Both the position numbers and the translations under genes were made by a program. From Streptomyces sp. NBC_01551 (GTDB lineage Bacteria > Actinomycetota > Actinomycetes > Streptomycetales > Streptomycetaceae), in the NCBI RefSeq assembly GCF_026339935.1, contig NZ_JAPEPX010000001.1, positions 3,486,001-3,550,000 on the forward strand: DNA of 64,000 nucleotides, read 5' to 3'. Of this stretch, positions 23,665-33,435 are shown one piece after another. The first letter of the stretch is position 1. Each line of letters starts with the position of its first letter. The notes beneath the pieces were generated by a model. It saw nothing but the letters and a program-made list of their open reading frames with translations. It searched no databases and was not told where the DNA came from.

Positions 23665-24948
23665 CTACAGGAACGAGTTGATCTCGATCGTCTCGGTCCG
23701 GCCGGGGCCGACGCCGATCGCGGAGATCGGGGCGCCCGACATCTCCTCCAGGGCCTTCACGTAGGCCTGGGCGTTCTTCGGGAGGTCCGAGAACGTCTTG
23801 GCCTTGGTGATGTCCTCGGACCAGCCGGGCAGGTTTTCGTAGATCGGCTTCGCGTGGTGGAAGTCCGTCTGCGAGTACGGGAGCTCCTCGACGCGCTTGC
23901 CGTCGATCTCGTACGCGACGCAGACCGGGATCTGCTCCCAGCCGGTCAGCACGTCCAGCTTGGTGAGGAAGAAGTCCGTCAGGCCGTTCACGCGGGTCGC
24001 GTAGCGGGCGATCGGGGCGTCGAACCAGCCGCAGCGGCGGTCACGGCCGGTGGTGACACCGCGCTCGCCACCGATGCGGCGCAGGTCCTCGCCGTCCTGG
24101 TCGAACAGCTCGGTCGGGAACGGGCCCGCGCCGACGCGCGTGGTGTAGGCCTTGAGGATGCCGATGACGCGGCTGATCTTCGTCGGACCGACGCCCGTAC
24201 CGGTGCAGGCGCCGCCCGCGGTCGGGTTCGAGGACGTGACGAAGGGGTACGTGCCGTGGTCGACGTCGAGCAGCGTGCCCTGGCCGCCCTCGAAGAGCAC
24301 GACCTTGTCCTCGTCGAGCGCGTTGTTGAGGATCAGGGTGGTGTCGGCGACGTAGCCCTTGATCTGGTCCGCGTACTGGAGCATCTCCTCCACGATCGCG
24401 CCGGCCTCGATGGCCCGGCGGTTGTAGAGCTTCGCGAGGAGCTGGTTCTTGCCCTCCAGCGCCGCTTCGACCTTCTGGGTGAGGATCGACTCGTCGTACA
24501 GGTCCTGGACGCGGATACCGATGCGGTTGATCTTGTCCGCGTAGGTCGGGCCGATGCCGCGACCGGTGGTGCCGATCTTGCGCTTGCCGAGGAAACGCTC
24601 GCCGACCTTGTCCAACGTCACGTTGTACGGCGTAATGAGGTGCGCGTTACCGCTGATGAGCAGCTTGGAGGTGTCGATTCCGCGTTCGTTGAGCCCGCGG
24701 AGCTCCGACAGCAGTACGGCCGGGTCGACCACGACACCGTTGCCGATGACCGGGGTGCATCCGGGGGAGAGGATGCCGGAAGGGAGAAGGTGCAGTGCGT
24801 ACTTCTGGTCGCCTACGACAACCGTGTGGCCGGCGTTGTTGCCGCCCTGGTAGCGCACTACATAGTCAACGGATCCACCGAGCAGGTCGGTGGCCTTTCC
24901 CTTGCCCTCGTCACCCCACTGAGCTCCGAGCAGCACAAGAGCGGGCAC
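23665..24948 (-). CDS. purA: adenylosuccinate synthetase
   Basis: This 427-residue GTP-dependent enzyme condenses IMP and aspartate to adenylosuccinate, the first committed step to AMP. It shows the P-loop-like [16 protein letters not shown] (residues 8-23), [10 protein letters not shown] with the catalytic His, the [17 protein letters not shown] loop, the [19 protein letters not shown] switch region and the C-terminal aspartate loop [13 protein letters not shown]. The length is normal. ATG 24948 gives the canonical [18 protein letters not shown] start. The upstream leader has a GC hairpin at 25051-25076. Linkage with DUF3151 and fba matches other actinobacteria. Confidence 0.97.
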   Translation of the reverse strand: MPALVLLGAQWGDEGKGKATDLLGGSVDYVVRYQGGNNAGHTVVVGDQKYALHLLPSGILSPGCTPVIGNGVVVDPAVLLSELRGLNERGIDTSKLLISGNAHLITPYNVTLDKVGERFLGKRKIGTTGRGIGPTYADKINRIGIRVQDLYDESILTQKVEAALEGKNQLLAKLYNRRAIEAGAIVEEMLQYADQIKGYVADTTLILNNALDEDKVVLFEGGQGTLLDVDHGTYPFVTSSNPTAGGACTGTGVGPTKISRVIGILKAYTTRVGAGPFPTELFDQDGEDLRRIGGERGVTTGRDRRCGWFDAPIARYATRVNGLTDFFLTKLDVLTGWEQIPVCVAYEIDGKRVEELPYSQTDFHHAKPIYENLPGWSEDITKAKTFSDLPKNAQAYVKALEEMSGAPISAIGVGPGRTETIEINSFL

Positions 24949-25050
24949 AGGCGTACACCTCTTCCGGATGGGGCATGTCCAAGGTCAGGGGGCGTACGAC
25001 GATGTACACCGCAGGCTGAGCCGTCGGACCGGTACCCCGGAATAGACGAA

Positions 25051-25076
25051 GGCCCTGGCGCAATAGCGCAAGGGCC
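25051..25076. terminator. hairpin in the purA leader / divergent region
   Basis: GGCCCTGGCGC and GCGCAAGGGCC pair with one mismatch around AATA. The hairpin lies 103 bp upstream of purA and 36 bp upstream of the divergent gene. It might be a leader structure or attenuator of purA; no T run follows clearly. Confidence 0.4.
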
Positions 25077-25111
25077 TCTTGCACAAAGATGCTACCCGAG
25101 GAAGGACCGAG

Positions 25112-25924
25112 GTGTCGGCTCCAGAGCCCACCATGAGCCATGCGGGCGCGCCGGTCGGCGGCCTGCTCGTGCTCGTCGACCCGGTCGCCCGCCGTTTGGA
25201 CGGCGAGTCTGTGCGGATCGCGAAAGATGTGTTGTCAGCCGGGGCAGCGGCGAAGATCTGCCTGCCCGACTCGCCGGAGGAGTTCGCGCGGGCCCTCGCC
25301 CGCCGGGGCCATCGCAGGCCCGTGATCGTGGGGGACGACGGGGCGCTGGTACGGGCTGTGACGCTGTTGCACCGATCGCGTGACCTGTCGGGTGAGGAAG
25401 CGCTGTCGCTGATCCCGGTCGGACCGGTCGGCTCGCTCGGCCTGGCCCGGTCGCTCGGCGTGCCGCTGTCGGCCGTCATGGCGGCGCGGGCCGCGCTCGA
25501 CGGCGTGGTGCGGGCGCGGGACCTGCTGGTCGACGACAGCGACGGCGTGGTCCTGGGCGGGCTGCGGATCCCGCCGCTGGGGCCGCGGACGGTGCGGCGG
25601 TCGCTGCTGCGCACGCTGCTGGCGCCCGCCGGGGGTGCGACCGTGCGGGTGGCGCACCGGCTGCGGGTGGAGGCGGACGGGGTGGTCCTGGCGGACGTGG
25701 ACCACGAGGTGGAGGACGTCGCGGTGACGACGCGGGAGCCGGGCGGGCTGGCGGAGGTCGTGGTCCGGCTGTCCGGCGCCCGCCGGGTGACGGAGCGCGC
25801 GGCGACGGTGACGGTGTCGGGCGCGGACTTCCGCTACCGCGCCGACCACGCCCCGGCGGGCCCCATCCGCCGCCGCACCTGGACGCTGCGCGGCGCGGCG
25901 TGGAGCCTGACGCTGCCGCGCTGA
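25112..25924 (+). CDS. diacylglycerol kinase-like catalytic-domain protein
   Basis: The 270-residue protein resembles the DAGK/NAD-kinase-like fold: LLVLVDPVARRLDGESVRIAKDVL at the N-terminus, RRPVIVGDDGALVRAV where the family has its GGDG loop (here GDDG), LSLIPVGPVGSLGLARSLGVP, and a beta-rich C-terminal half. It may phosphorylate a lipid, but the glycine-rich motif is altered, so activity is uncertain. GTG 25112 was preferred over ATG 25133 because GAAGGA lies 6 nt upstream. It is divergent from purA and convergent with the GbsR/MarR gene; the 172-bp gap after it is low-complexity GC-rich sequence without a gene. Confidence 0.75.
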   Translation: MSAPEPTMSHAGAPVGGLLVLVDPVARRLDGESVRIAKDVLSAGAAAKICLPDSPEEFARALARRGHRRPVIVGDDGALVRAVTLLHRSRDLSGEEALSLIPVGPVGSLGLARSLGVPLSAVMAARAALDGVVRARDLLVDDSDGVVLGGLRIPPLGPRTVRRSLLRTLLAPAGGATVRVAHRLRVEADGVVLADVDHEVEDVAVTTREPGGLAEVVVRLSGARRVTERAATVTVSGADFRYRADHAPAGPIRRRTWTLRGAAWSLTLPR

Positions 25925-26096
25925 CCTCGCGGGGGCGGAGCCGGTCCCGCCGGGGTCCGCCGGCCGGGGCTCCTGCCGGCCGGGCCGGGCGCGGCCCGCT
26001 CCGGGCCGGGTCGGGTCGGGCTCCGGGAGGTGCCGGGTGCCGGGGGGCGCCGGGTCTCGTCCCCGGCCTCCGGCCCGGCCCGGCGGTGGGCGCGCC

Positions 26097-26594
26097 CTAC
26101 GGGAGGTCCAGCGTGGCCCGGTGAGCCCGCCAGCGGTCCATCATCGCGAGCATCTCGCCCTGGAGGAACTCGAAGAACGCCGCCGTCTCCGCCATCCGCG
26201 CGCCCGCCGGGGTGTCCGCGCCGAGGCCCGTCACGCCGTCGCGGAGGGTCTTCTCGAACATGGTCAGCACCTGGTCCCGCCGGGTGAACGTCTCGTACCA
26301 GAGCTCGTTGTGCAGCACGTACCGGTCGCGCCGGGAGCCCGGTTCGCGCTCCCGGCTGACCATGGTGACCTGCGTCAGGTAGGCCACCGCGCCCGACACC
26401 GCCGCCGGGCTGATCCGCAGGGCCTCGCTCAGTTCCGCCGAGGTCATCGCGCCGCTGTCGCTCGCCAGCAGCTGCGCGAAGACGCGGGCCGCCATGCGCT
26501 GCATGCCCGCCTCGGTCAGCTGTGCGGCGAACCGCTCCACGAAGCGGGAGACCGCCTCGTCGCTCCGTACGTCGTCCACGTCTCGTACATCCAT
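26097..26594 (-). CDS. GbsR/MarR family regulator of the ABC exporter
   Basis: The 165-residue protein has the GbsR-type winged helix: RFAAQLTEAGMQRMAARVFAQLLASDSGAMTSAELSEALRISPAAVSGAVAYL (about residues 18-75), then REREPGSRRDRYVL as the wing and a helical C-terminus. ATG 26594 has GGAGG 12 nt upstream; GTG 26606 is an alternative. The gene diverges from the ABC transporter genes with 75 bp between the starts. A perfect 16-bp palindrome in that gap overlaps the exporter promoter, so the protein most likely represses the exporter and releases on binding its substrate. Confidence 0.88.
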   Translation of the reverse strand: MDVRDVDDVRSDEAVSRFVERFAAQLTEAGMQRMAARVFAQLLASDSGAMTSAELSEALRISPAAVSGAVAYLTQVTMVSREREPGSRRDRYVLHNELWYETFTRRDQVLTMFEKTLRDGVTGLGADTPAGARMAETAAFFEFLQGEMLAMMDRWRAHRATLDLP

Positions 26595-26633
26595 GTCGTC
26601 CGCCACCCTCCCGACTTTACGTGATTTCCGAGG

Positions 26634-26662
26634 TTCACAATTTTGTGAAAGTAGCGTACGTT
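26634..26662 (+). promoter_or_regulatory. ABC exporter promoter overlapped by a palindromic operator
   Basis: TTCACA (26634-26639), a 17-nt spacer and TACGTT (26657-26662) form a promoter ending 7 nt before ATG 26670, so the transcript is probably leaderless. The palindrome TTCACAA-TT-TTGTGAA (26634-26649) covers the -35 box. Confidence 0.65.
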
Positions 26663-26669
26663 CGGAATC

Positions 26670-27583
<914 letters not shown>

Positions 27584-27587
<4 letters not shown>

Positions 27588-29179
27588 GGAACCAACTGGC
27601 GGGCACCGGGGCCCTGCTGCGCCTCGCCCTGCGCCGCGACCGCGTCATGATGCCGGTCTGGATCCTGGTCGTGGCGATGCTCGTGCTGAGCCTGCCCGCC
27701 TCCCTCGAATCGGTGTACGGGACGGCCGCCGAACGGGCCCGCCTCGTCGCGACGATGACCACCAACGGCTCGCTCCGCGCCCTGTACGGACCCGTCTTCG
27801 GCGACTCGATCGGTGCCCTGACCGCCTGGCGCGGAGGGGTCTTCGCCGGTCTGCTCGCCGGGATCATGAGCCTGGTCATCGTGGTCCGGCACACCCGCGA
27901 AGAGGAGGAGTCGGGCCGTCAGGAGCTGCTCTCCGCCGCCATGGTGGGCCGCCGCGCCCCGCTCACGGCTGCCCTCCTCGCCGCCCTGACCGCCAACGCG
28001 CTGGTCGCCCTGCTCGTCACCGCCGCTCTCGCCGGGCGCGGCGCCGGCGGGGCACTTGCCCTCGGGCTGGGCATCGGCGCCACCGGCATGCTGTTCGCCT
28101 CCCTCGCCGCCATCGCCGCGCAGCTCACCGAGAGCGCGCGGCTCGCGAAGGGGCTCGCGGGGGCGTTCGTCGGCGCCGCGTTCGTCCTGCGCGCCGCCGG
28201 GGACGCGGGCACGGCCGACGGCGGCTCGGCGCTGACCTGGGCCTCTCCGCTCGGTTGGCTGGAACACGTACGGGCCTTCGCGGCCGAACGCTGGTGGGTA
28301 CTGGCCCTGTTCGCGGCGGCCTCGGCGGCGCAGCTGGCGGCCGCGTACGCCCTGGCGGCCCGCCGCGACGTGGGCATGAGCTTCCTCCCCGCCCGGCCGG
28401 GCCCGGCGCAGGGCCGGCTCGGCACGGCCGGGGCGCTCGCCTGGCGGCTCCAGCGCGGCGGCCTGCTGGGCTGGAGCCTCGGATTCCTGGCCGCGGGCCT
28501 GGTGTTCGGCGGCATGACGGACGGTGCGACCGAGCTGGTCGGCGGCAACGACAAGACCCGCGAGATCATCGAGCGGATGGGCGGGCAGGGCGGCCAGAGC
28601 GCCGCCCAGGGCGCCCTCGCCGACACCTTCCTCGCCGCGATGGCCGGGATGCTCGGCATGGTCGCCGCCCTGTACATCGTCTCCTCCGTACTCCGCCTGA
28701 GCGGCGAGGAGTCGGGGCAGCGCGCGGAGCCGCTGCTCGCGGGCGCGGTCGGCCGGCTGCGCTGGGCCGGCGGTCATCTGGCCGTCGCCTTCGGCGGGTC
28801 GGCGCTGATCCTGCTGCTGGCGGGGCTCGGCCTCGGCATCGGGCACGGGCAGGACGTCGCCGGGGCGGTGGGCGCGACCCTCGGACAGCTCCCGGCGGTG
28901 TGGGTCATCGGGGCCCTCGCCGCTCTGCTGCACGGCGCGGCCCCCCGGTTCGCGGGCGCCGCCTGGGCCGTCGCGGGGACCGCGCTGGCCCTGGGCTGGG
29001 TCGGCCCGGCCCTGAACCTTCCGCAGGCGGTGCTGAACCTGTCGCCCTTCGCCCACCTGCCGAAGCTGCCGGGCGCGCAGGCCCTGGAGTGGGCCCCGCT
29101 CGTGGCGCTGACCGCCTTGGCGGCGGCCCTGCTGGCGGCGGGCCTGACCGCGCTGCGCCGCCGGGACCTGGCCGCGTAG
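27584..29179 (+). CDS. ABC transporter permease, TnrB3-like polyketide exporter type
   Basis: The 531-residue membrane protein has about twelve hydrophobic helices in two similar halves (about residues 1-265 and 280-531). Each half starts with a basic segment followed by a helix of the same kind ([20 protein letters not shown] and [20 protein letters not shown]). This matches the ABC permeases annotated as exporters of polyketide antibiotics such as the tetronasin-resistance TnrB3. [18 protein letters not shown] and [18 protein letters not shown] are the matching cytoplasmic loops of the two halves. It overlaps the ATPase gene by 4 bp. The substrate is unknown. Confidence 0.88.
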
Positions 29180-29183
29180 CGCG

Positions 29184-30386
29184 CTAGAACTCGACGAGCA
29201 GCTCCTCCAGGCCCCGGATGACGTACCCGTCCCGCCACCGCGGCTCCCGTACGAGCCGCAGTGGCGGGATCCCCTCCGCCAGCAGCGCCCCGAACGAGGC
29301 CTCCAGCTCCCGCCGCGCGAGCGGCGCCCCCAGGCAGTAGTGGATCCCGGCCCCGAAGGTCAGGTGTGGGTTGTCGGCCCGTACGAGGTCCAGCGTGTCG
29401 GGGTCGGTGAAGCGCGCCGGGTCCCGGTTGGCGGAGCCGAAGAGCAGCGCCACCTCGGCCCCGCGCGGGATCACGGTGTCACCGATCTCGATGTCGTCGA
29501 GCACCCAGCGTTCGAACATCTGGAGCGGGGTGTCGTAGCGCACGAGTTCATCCACAGCTGTGGACAACTTTTCGGGATTGCGTCGGAGGTCCGCCAGCCG
29601 GTCCGGATTGCGCAAGAGCGCCCACCATCCGTTGACGGTGGTGTTGACCGTCGCCTCGTGCCCCGCGTTGAGCAGGAGCACGCAGGTGGAGATCATTTCC
29701 TGCTCGCTGAGGCGGCCCTCCTCATCGTGGGCGGCGATCAGTGCGGAGATCAAATCGGTGCCGGGGCGCCCCCGGCGCTCGGCGATCAGGCCGCGCAGGT
29801 AGTCGCTGAACTCCACGCTCGCCCGGACCGCGCGGCGCGCGGTCTCCTCGTCCGGCCGCAGCTCGAACATCCCGCAGATGTCCGCCGACCAGGGCCGCAG
29901 CGGCCCCCGGTCCGACTCCGGCACGCCGAGCAGCTCCGCGATCACCGCCACCGGCAGCGGTTCGGCGACGGCGGTGAGCAGGTCGCCGCCGCCGTCCGCG
30001 ACCAGAGCGGCCGTCAAGTCCCCGGCCATCCGGCGGACGGCGGGCACGAGCCGCTCCACGGTGCGCGGGGTGAACGCCTTCGCCACCAGCCGCCGCACCC
30101 GCGCGTGCGCGGGGTCCTCCAGGTCCAGCAGCCCGTTCCCGTTGAGGACGTGGAACGGCTCGTGTTCGGGCGGTGGCGCCTGGCGCCCGAACTCCTCGTG
30201 GGTGAAGCGGTGCAGGTACGTCCGGCCGAGCCGGCGGTCGCGCAGCAGTGCGCTCACGTCGGCGTAGTGCGGCACCAGCCACTGGCCGGTCGCCTCCCAC
30301 CAGATGGCGCGGCCCTGCTCGCGCAACTCCCGGTAGGCGGGGTACGGATCGGCGACGAAAGCGGCATCCCACGGATCAAAGCCCAT
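29184..30386 (-). CDS. cytochrome P450
   Basis: This 400-residue soluble bacterial P450 shows LLNAGHEATVN in the I helix (oxygen-binding A/G-G-x-E-A; the usual Thr after Glu is Ala with Thr next). It has the haem-ligand loop FGAGIHYCLGAPLARRE near residue 345 and PRGAEVALLFGSANRDP before it. The length is normal for CYP105/107-type enzymes. The first conserved block FDPWDAAFVADPYPAYRELR supports ATG 30386. No ferredoxin or biosynthetic genes are adjacent, so the substrate cannot be inferred. It lies 58 bp after the EF-hand gene on the same strand and may be co-transcribed with it. Confidence 0.93.
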   Translation of the reverse strand: MGFDPWDAAFVADPYPAYRELREQGRAIWWEATGQWLVPHYADVSALLRDRRLGRTYLHRFTHEEFGRQAPPPEHEPFHVLNGNGLLDLEDPAHARVRRLVAKAFTPRTVERLVPAVRRMAGDLTAALVADGGGDLLTAVAEPLPVAVIAELLGVPESDRGPLRPWSADICGMFELRPDEETARRAVRASVEFSDYLRGLIAERRGRPGTDLISALIAAHDEEGRLSEQEMISTCVLLLNAGHEATVNTTVNGWWALLRNPDRLADLRRNPEKLSTAVDELVRYDTPLQMFERWVLDDIEIGDTVIPRGAEVALLFGSANRDPARFTDPDTLDLVRADNPHLTFGAGIHYCLGAPLARRELEASFGALLAEGIPPLRLVREPRWRDGYVIRGLEELLVEF

Positions 30387-30444
30387 CCCGGCACCCTAAA
30401 GGCGATCGCGGCGACGGGAGGGGCTTCGGGGCCGGACGGCTCGC

Positions 30445-30996
30445 TTACAGCCGGCCGAACAGGACGTTGCCCGCGGCCTGGTCGCTGGGGTCGGTGTAGT
30501 ACTCGCGGATGGCGGTCTCGAACTCGTCCACCGTCAGCTGCCCGTCTCCGTCGGAGTCGATGCGGGCGAAGGCCTCCTGCGCGGCCGCCTCGCCGAGGCC
30601 GCCGTCGAAGACGCGCTGGGCGGTGTGGAACTCCTGCCGGCTGACGGTCCCGTCGCCGTCGGTGTCGATCAGCTCCACGACCGCCTGGGCGAGCGGGCGG
30701 AACGTCGTGTCGTAGGCCTTGCCCTCGACGTAGAGGCGGCGCATGCCCTGCTGGTACTCGGCGAGGTCGATGCGGCCGTCCTTGGCGCGGTCCAGCTCGG
30801 CGCTGAGCGCCGTCCAGAAGTCGACCAGCCCGCTCATCACGGCGGTGCCCTTGGGGGAGGTCGCCGGCTCGCCGAACGCGGCCAGCATGCGGGAGCCGAG
30901 GTCCACGAAGTCCTGGCTCTCCAGGTGGCCGCTCCCGTCGGTGTCGAAGTGGGCGAAGGCGCGGGACAGCTTGCGGTCGAGTACGTCGTTCGTCAT
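30445..30996 (-). CDS. calerythrin-like EF-hand calcium-binding protein
   Basis: This 183-residue cytoplasmic protein has four EF-hand positions: DTDGSGHLESQDF (about residue 18), RAKDGRIDLAEY (about 69, degenerate at the first position), DTDGDGTVSRQEF (about 112) and DSDGDGQLTVDEF (about 146). Three have full sets of calcium ligands and one is weakened. This pattern matches calerythrin of Saccharopolyspora and related actinobacterial sarcoplasmic-type calcium buffers. ATG 30996 was chosen over ATG 31011 because AAGG sits 8 nt upstream. It is divergent from the aldehyde dehydrogenase gene and upstream of the P450 gene. Confidence 0.92.
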   Translation of the reverse strand: MTNDVLDRKLSRAFAHFDTDGSGHLESQDFVDLGSRMLAAFGEPATSPKGTAVMSGLVDFWTALSAELDRAKDGRIDLAEYQQGMRRLYVEGKAYDTTFRPLAQAVVELIDTDGDGTVSRQEFHTAQRVFDGGLGEAAAQEAFARIDSDGDGQLTVDEFETAIREYYTDPSDQAAGNVLFGRL

Positions 30997-31133
30997 GGGA
31001 ACGCCTTTCATGGCACTTCGAGGAGCTGCGGAGATGTGCGGGGGTGCGGGGGGCACGCGGAGCGATCGCCCGATCACGTACCGTAGCCTGAATGTCGATC
31101 ACCAACTCCCGCTCCCCATCAAGGACGTTGAGG

Positions 31134-32756
31134 ATGCACTCGTACGAGGTATTCGTCGCCGGCGCCGCCGAACCCGGCACCCGCTGGGTCTACTGGCCGC
31201 GCATGGGCCGGCTGCTCCGGGAGCCCTACGAGGTGCTCGCGCTCAAGGCCCGGCTGGAGCGCGGCGAGGACCTGCCGTACGGCGAGGACGTCATCGCTGG
31301 GCGGGTCGCGCGGTCCACGCCCGAGCAGGGCCTGCGGGCGCTGGCCGCCGCCCGCGCCGCCCAGCCCGGCTGGGCCCGGGTGCCGCTCGCGGACCGGCTG
31401 GAGCTGGCGCACGGGGTGTACCGGGCGGTCGTCGAGCACGCCGACGAACTGACCGGGCTGCTGGTGGCGGAGGGGCACCCCGTCCGCCTCGCCCGGTGGG
31501 AACTCGCTTCCGTGCGCTGCGGGTTCGGCCCCGACTCGGTGGCCGACTTCGCCCGCCGGCTGGTGGAGCCCGAGCAGGCGGTCGGCGGCCGCCGCCTGCG
31601 GTTGGTGCGCAAGGCCGACGGGGTGGTCTGCCTGAGCCCGCCGCGCAACGCGCCGACCTCCAATTCCTTCTACGGGGTGATGGCGCTGGCGGCGGGCAAC
31701 ACCCTGGTCGTCAACGCGCCGCCGACCGCCCCGCTCGGCATCAGCTTCGTCTACCGGGAACTGGTACAGCCCCTGCTGGAGCGCCTCGGCGCCCCGCCCG
31801 GCACCCTGAACCTGATCTCCACCCAGACCCGCCCCGCGATCCGCCAGTGGCTGGACAGCCCCGACTGCGACGACCTCGTCTACTTCGGCCCCTCCGAGCA
31901 GGGCCTGAAGGTGGAGCGGGAGTGCGTGAGCGCCGGGAAGAAGCCGGTCCTGGAGCTGTCCGGCAACGACGCGGTGGTGGTGTGGGACGACGCCGAGACC
32001 GACCTGGCCGCCCGCGCCCTGTGCGAGCGCTTCTACGGCTCCGGCCAGATCTGTATGACCCCGAAGCACGCGATCGTCCACCCGGCCGTCGCGGACCGGC
32101 TGGTCAAGGAGCTCGCGGAGCTGGTCGCCGATCTCCGCCCGGGGCCGCCGGAGGATCCGCGGACCCTGCTGAGCCCGGTGGTCAAGCGCGCCGAGTTCAG
32201 CGAGTTCCTGGCCGAGGCCCTGGCGGCGGGCGCCGAGCTGGTCGCGGGCGGGGAGTTCGTGGACGTGGACGACCGGCCGTCCGACGCGGGCCCGTTCATC
32301 CGCCCCACCGTGCTCCGCGTCCCGGGCCTTGCCCTCGCCGACCGGCTGCGGGCGGTCCGCGAGGAGACCTTCTTCCCGCTGCTCTGCCTGGTCGTCCCGG
32401 ACCCGCCGTCGGGCGCGGAACCCGCCGAGGGCGACCTCCTCTGCGAGGTGATCGCCTTCCTCAACGGCAACCGCTACGGCCTGCGCAACTCCCTCTGGGC
32501 GCAGGACGGGCAGGTCATCGACCGGTTCTGCGCGGAGGTCACCAACGGCGGCATGCTCAAGGTCAACGACTCCCACATCGGCGGTGTCCCCGTCCTCCCC
32601 TACAACGGCGGCACCGGCGCGACCGGCGGCATTTTCGGCGAGGCCAACCAGCCCGCCGTCCGCACCACCCACCTCCAGTCGCTCAGCATCGCCACCGCCG
32701 TCCGCCCCCGCGCCTCGGTCTTCGACCACGACGCGGCATCCCGGCCCTCCGCCTAG
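31134..32756 (+). CDS. aldehyde dehydrogenase family protein
   Basis: This 540-residue NAD(P)-dependent oxidoreductase has the family catalytic motifs: PVLELSGNDAVVV (general-base Glu in ELxG) and FYGSGQICMTPKH with the nucleophile Cys near residue 306. The cofactor-binding SPPRNAPTSNSF replaces the usual P-W-N-x-P, and FGPSEQGLKVER precedes the catalytic Glu. The N-terminal 60 residues (VFVAGAAEPGTRWVYWPRMG) are not typical of the family. The substrate is unknown; the divergent calcium protein gives no clue. ATG 31134 has AAGGA about 9 nt upstream. Its TAG stop lies inside a CTAG...GCACTAG element shared with the convergent response-regulator gene. Confidence 0.85.
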   Translation: MHSYEVFVAGAAEPGTRWVYWPRMGRLLREPYEVLALKARLERGEDLPYGEDVIAGRVARSTPEQGLRALAAARAAQPGWARVPLADRLELAHGVYRAVVEHADELTGLLVAEGHPVRLARWELASVRCGFGPDSVADFARRLVEPEQAVGGRRLRLVRKADGVVCLSPPRNAPTSNSFYGVMALAAGNTLVVNAPPTAPLGISFVYRELVQPLLERLGAPPGTLNLISTQTRPAIRQWLDSPDCDDLVYFGPSEQGLKVERECVSAGKKPVLELSGNDAVVVWDDAETDLAARALCERFYGSGQICMTPKHAIVHPAVADRLVKELAELVADLRPGPPEDPRTLLSPVVKRAEFSEFLAEALAAGAELVAGGEFVDVDDRPSDAGPFIRPTVLRVPGLALADRLRAVREETFFPLLCLVVPDPPSGAEPAEGDLLCEVIAFLNGNRYGLRNSLWAQDGQVIDRFCAEVTNGGMLKVNDSHIGGVPVLPYNGGTGATGGIFGEANQPAVRTTHLQSLSIATAVRPRASVFDHDAASRPSA

Positions 32757-32779
32757 GTCCTGTGCTGTGACCGCACTAG
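32753..32779. repeat. CTAG element between convergent genes
   Basis: CTAG, then GTCCTG, then TGCTGTGACCGCACTAG. The left CTAG gives the aldehyde dehydrogenase TAG stop (32754-32756) and the right CTAG gives the response regulator TAG stop on the other strand (32776-32778). It is related to the longer element at 39746-39799. Confidence 0.65.
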
Positions 32780-33435
32780 GTCGGCGTCACCAGCCGGGTC
32801 TCGTAGGCGAACACCGCCGCCTGCGTGCGGTCCCGCAGGCCCAGCTTCACCAGGATCCGGCTCACGTGCGTCTTGATCGTGGACTCCGCGACGATGAGCC
32901 GGTCCGCTATCTCCGCGTTGGACAGCCCCTGCGCGATCAGCACCAGCACCTCCGTCTCCCGCTCGGTCAGTTCCCCCACGCTCCCCGGGTCCCCGAGCCT
33001 CGGCGTCTCGGACAGCTTCGAGAACTCGGAGATCAGCCGCTTCGTCACCGAAGGGGCCAGCAGCGCCTCACCGGACGCCACCACCCGCACGCCCTCCGCC
33101 AGCTGGCGGGCCGACGCGTCCTTGAGCAGGAACCCGGACGCCCCGGCCCGCAGGGCCTGGTACACGTACTCGTCGAGGTCGAAGGTCGTCAGGACCAGCA
33201 CCTTCGCGTCCGTGTCGGCCGCCACGATCTCCCGCGTCGCCTCCAGCCCGTTCATCTCCGGCATCCGGATGTCCATCAGCACCACGTCCGGCCTCAGGGC
33301 CGCGACCTGCGCGATGGCCTGGCGGCCGTCCACCGCCTCGCCCACCACCTCGATGCCGTCCATCGCGTTCAGGAGGACCGAGAAGCCCTCGCGGACCATC
33401 ATCTGGTCGTCCACGATCAGCACCCTGATCGTCAT
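32776..33435 (-). CDS. NarL/LuxR-family response regulator (second system)
   Basis: This 219-residue regulator has a receiver domain (VLIVDDQMMVREGFSVLL, phosphoacceptor Asp in DVVLMDIRMPEMNG near residue 54, conserved VLVLTTFDLDEYVYQAL) and a LuxR-type helix-turn-helix (ELTERETEVLVLIAQGLSNAEIADRLIVAESTIKTHVSRIL). Its start overlaps the kinase stop by 4 bp. It is strongly similar to the response regulator at 34861-35532, so the two systems arose by tandem duplication. Confidence 0.95.
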   Translation of the reverse strand: MTIRVLIVDDQMMVREGFSVLLNAMDGIEVVGEAVDGRQAIAQVAALRPDVVLMDIRMPEMNGLEATREIVAADTDAKVLVLTTFDLDEYVYQALRAGASGFLLKDASARQLAEGVRVVASGEALLAPSVTKRLISEFSKLSETPRLGDPGSVGELTERETEVLVLIAQGLSNAEIADRLIVAESTIKTHVSRILVKLGLRDRTQAAVFAYETRLVTPT

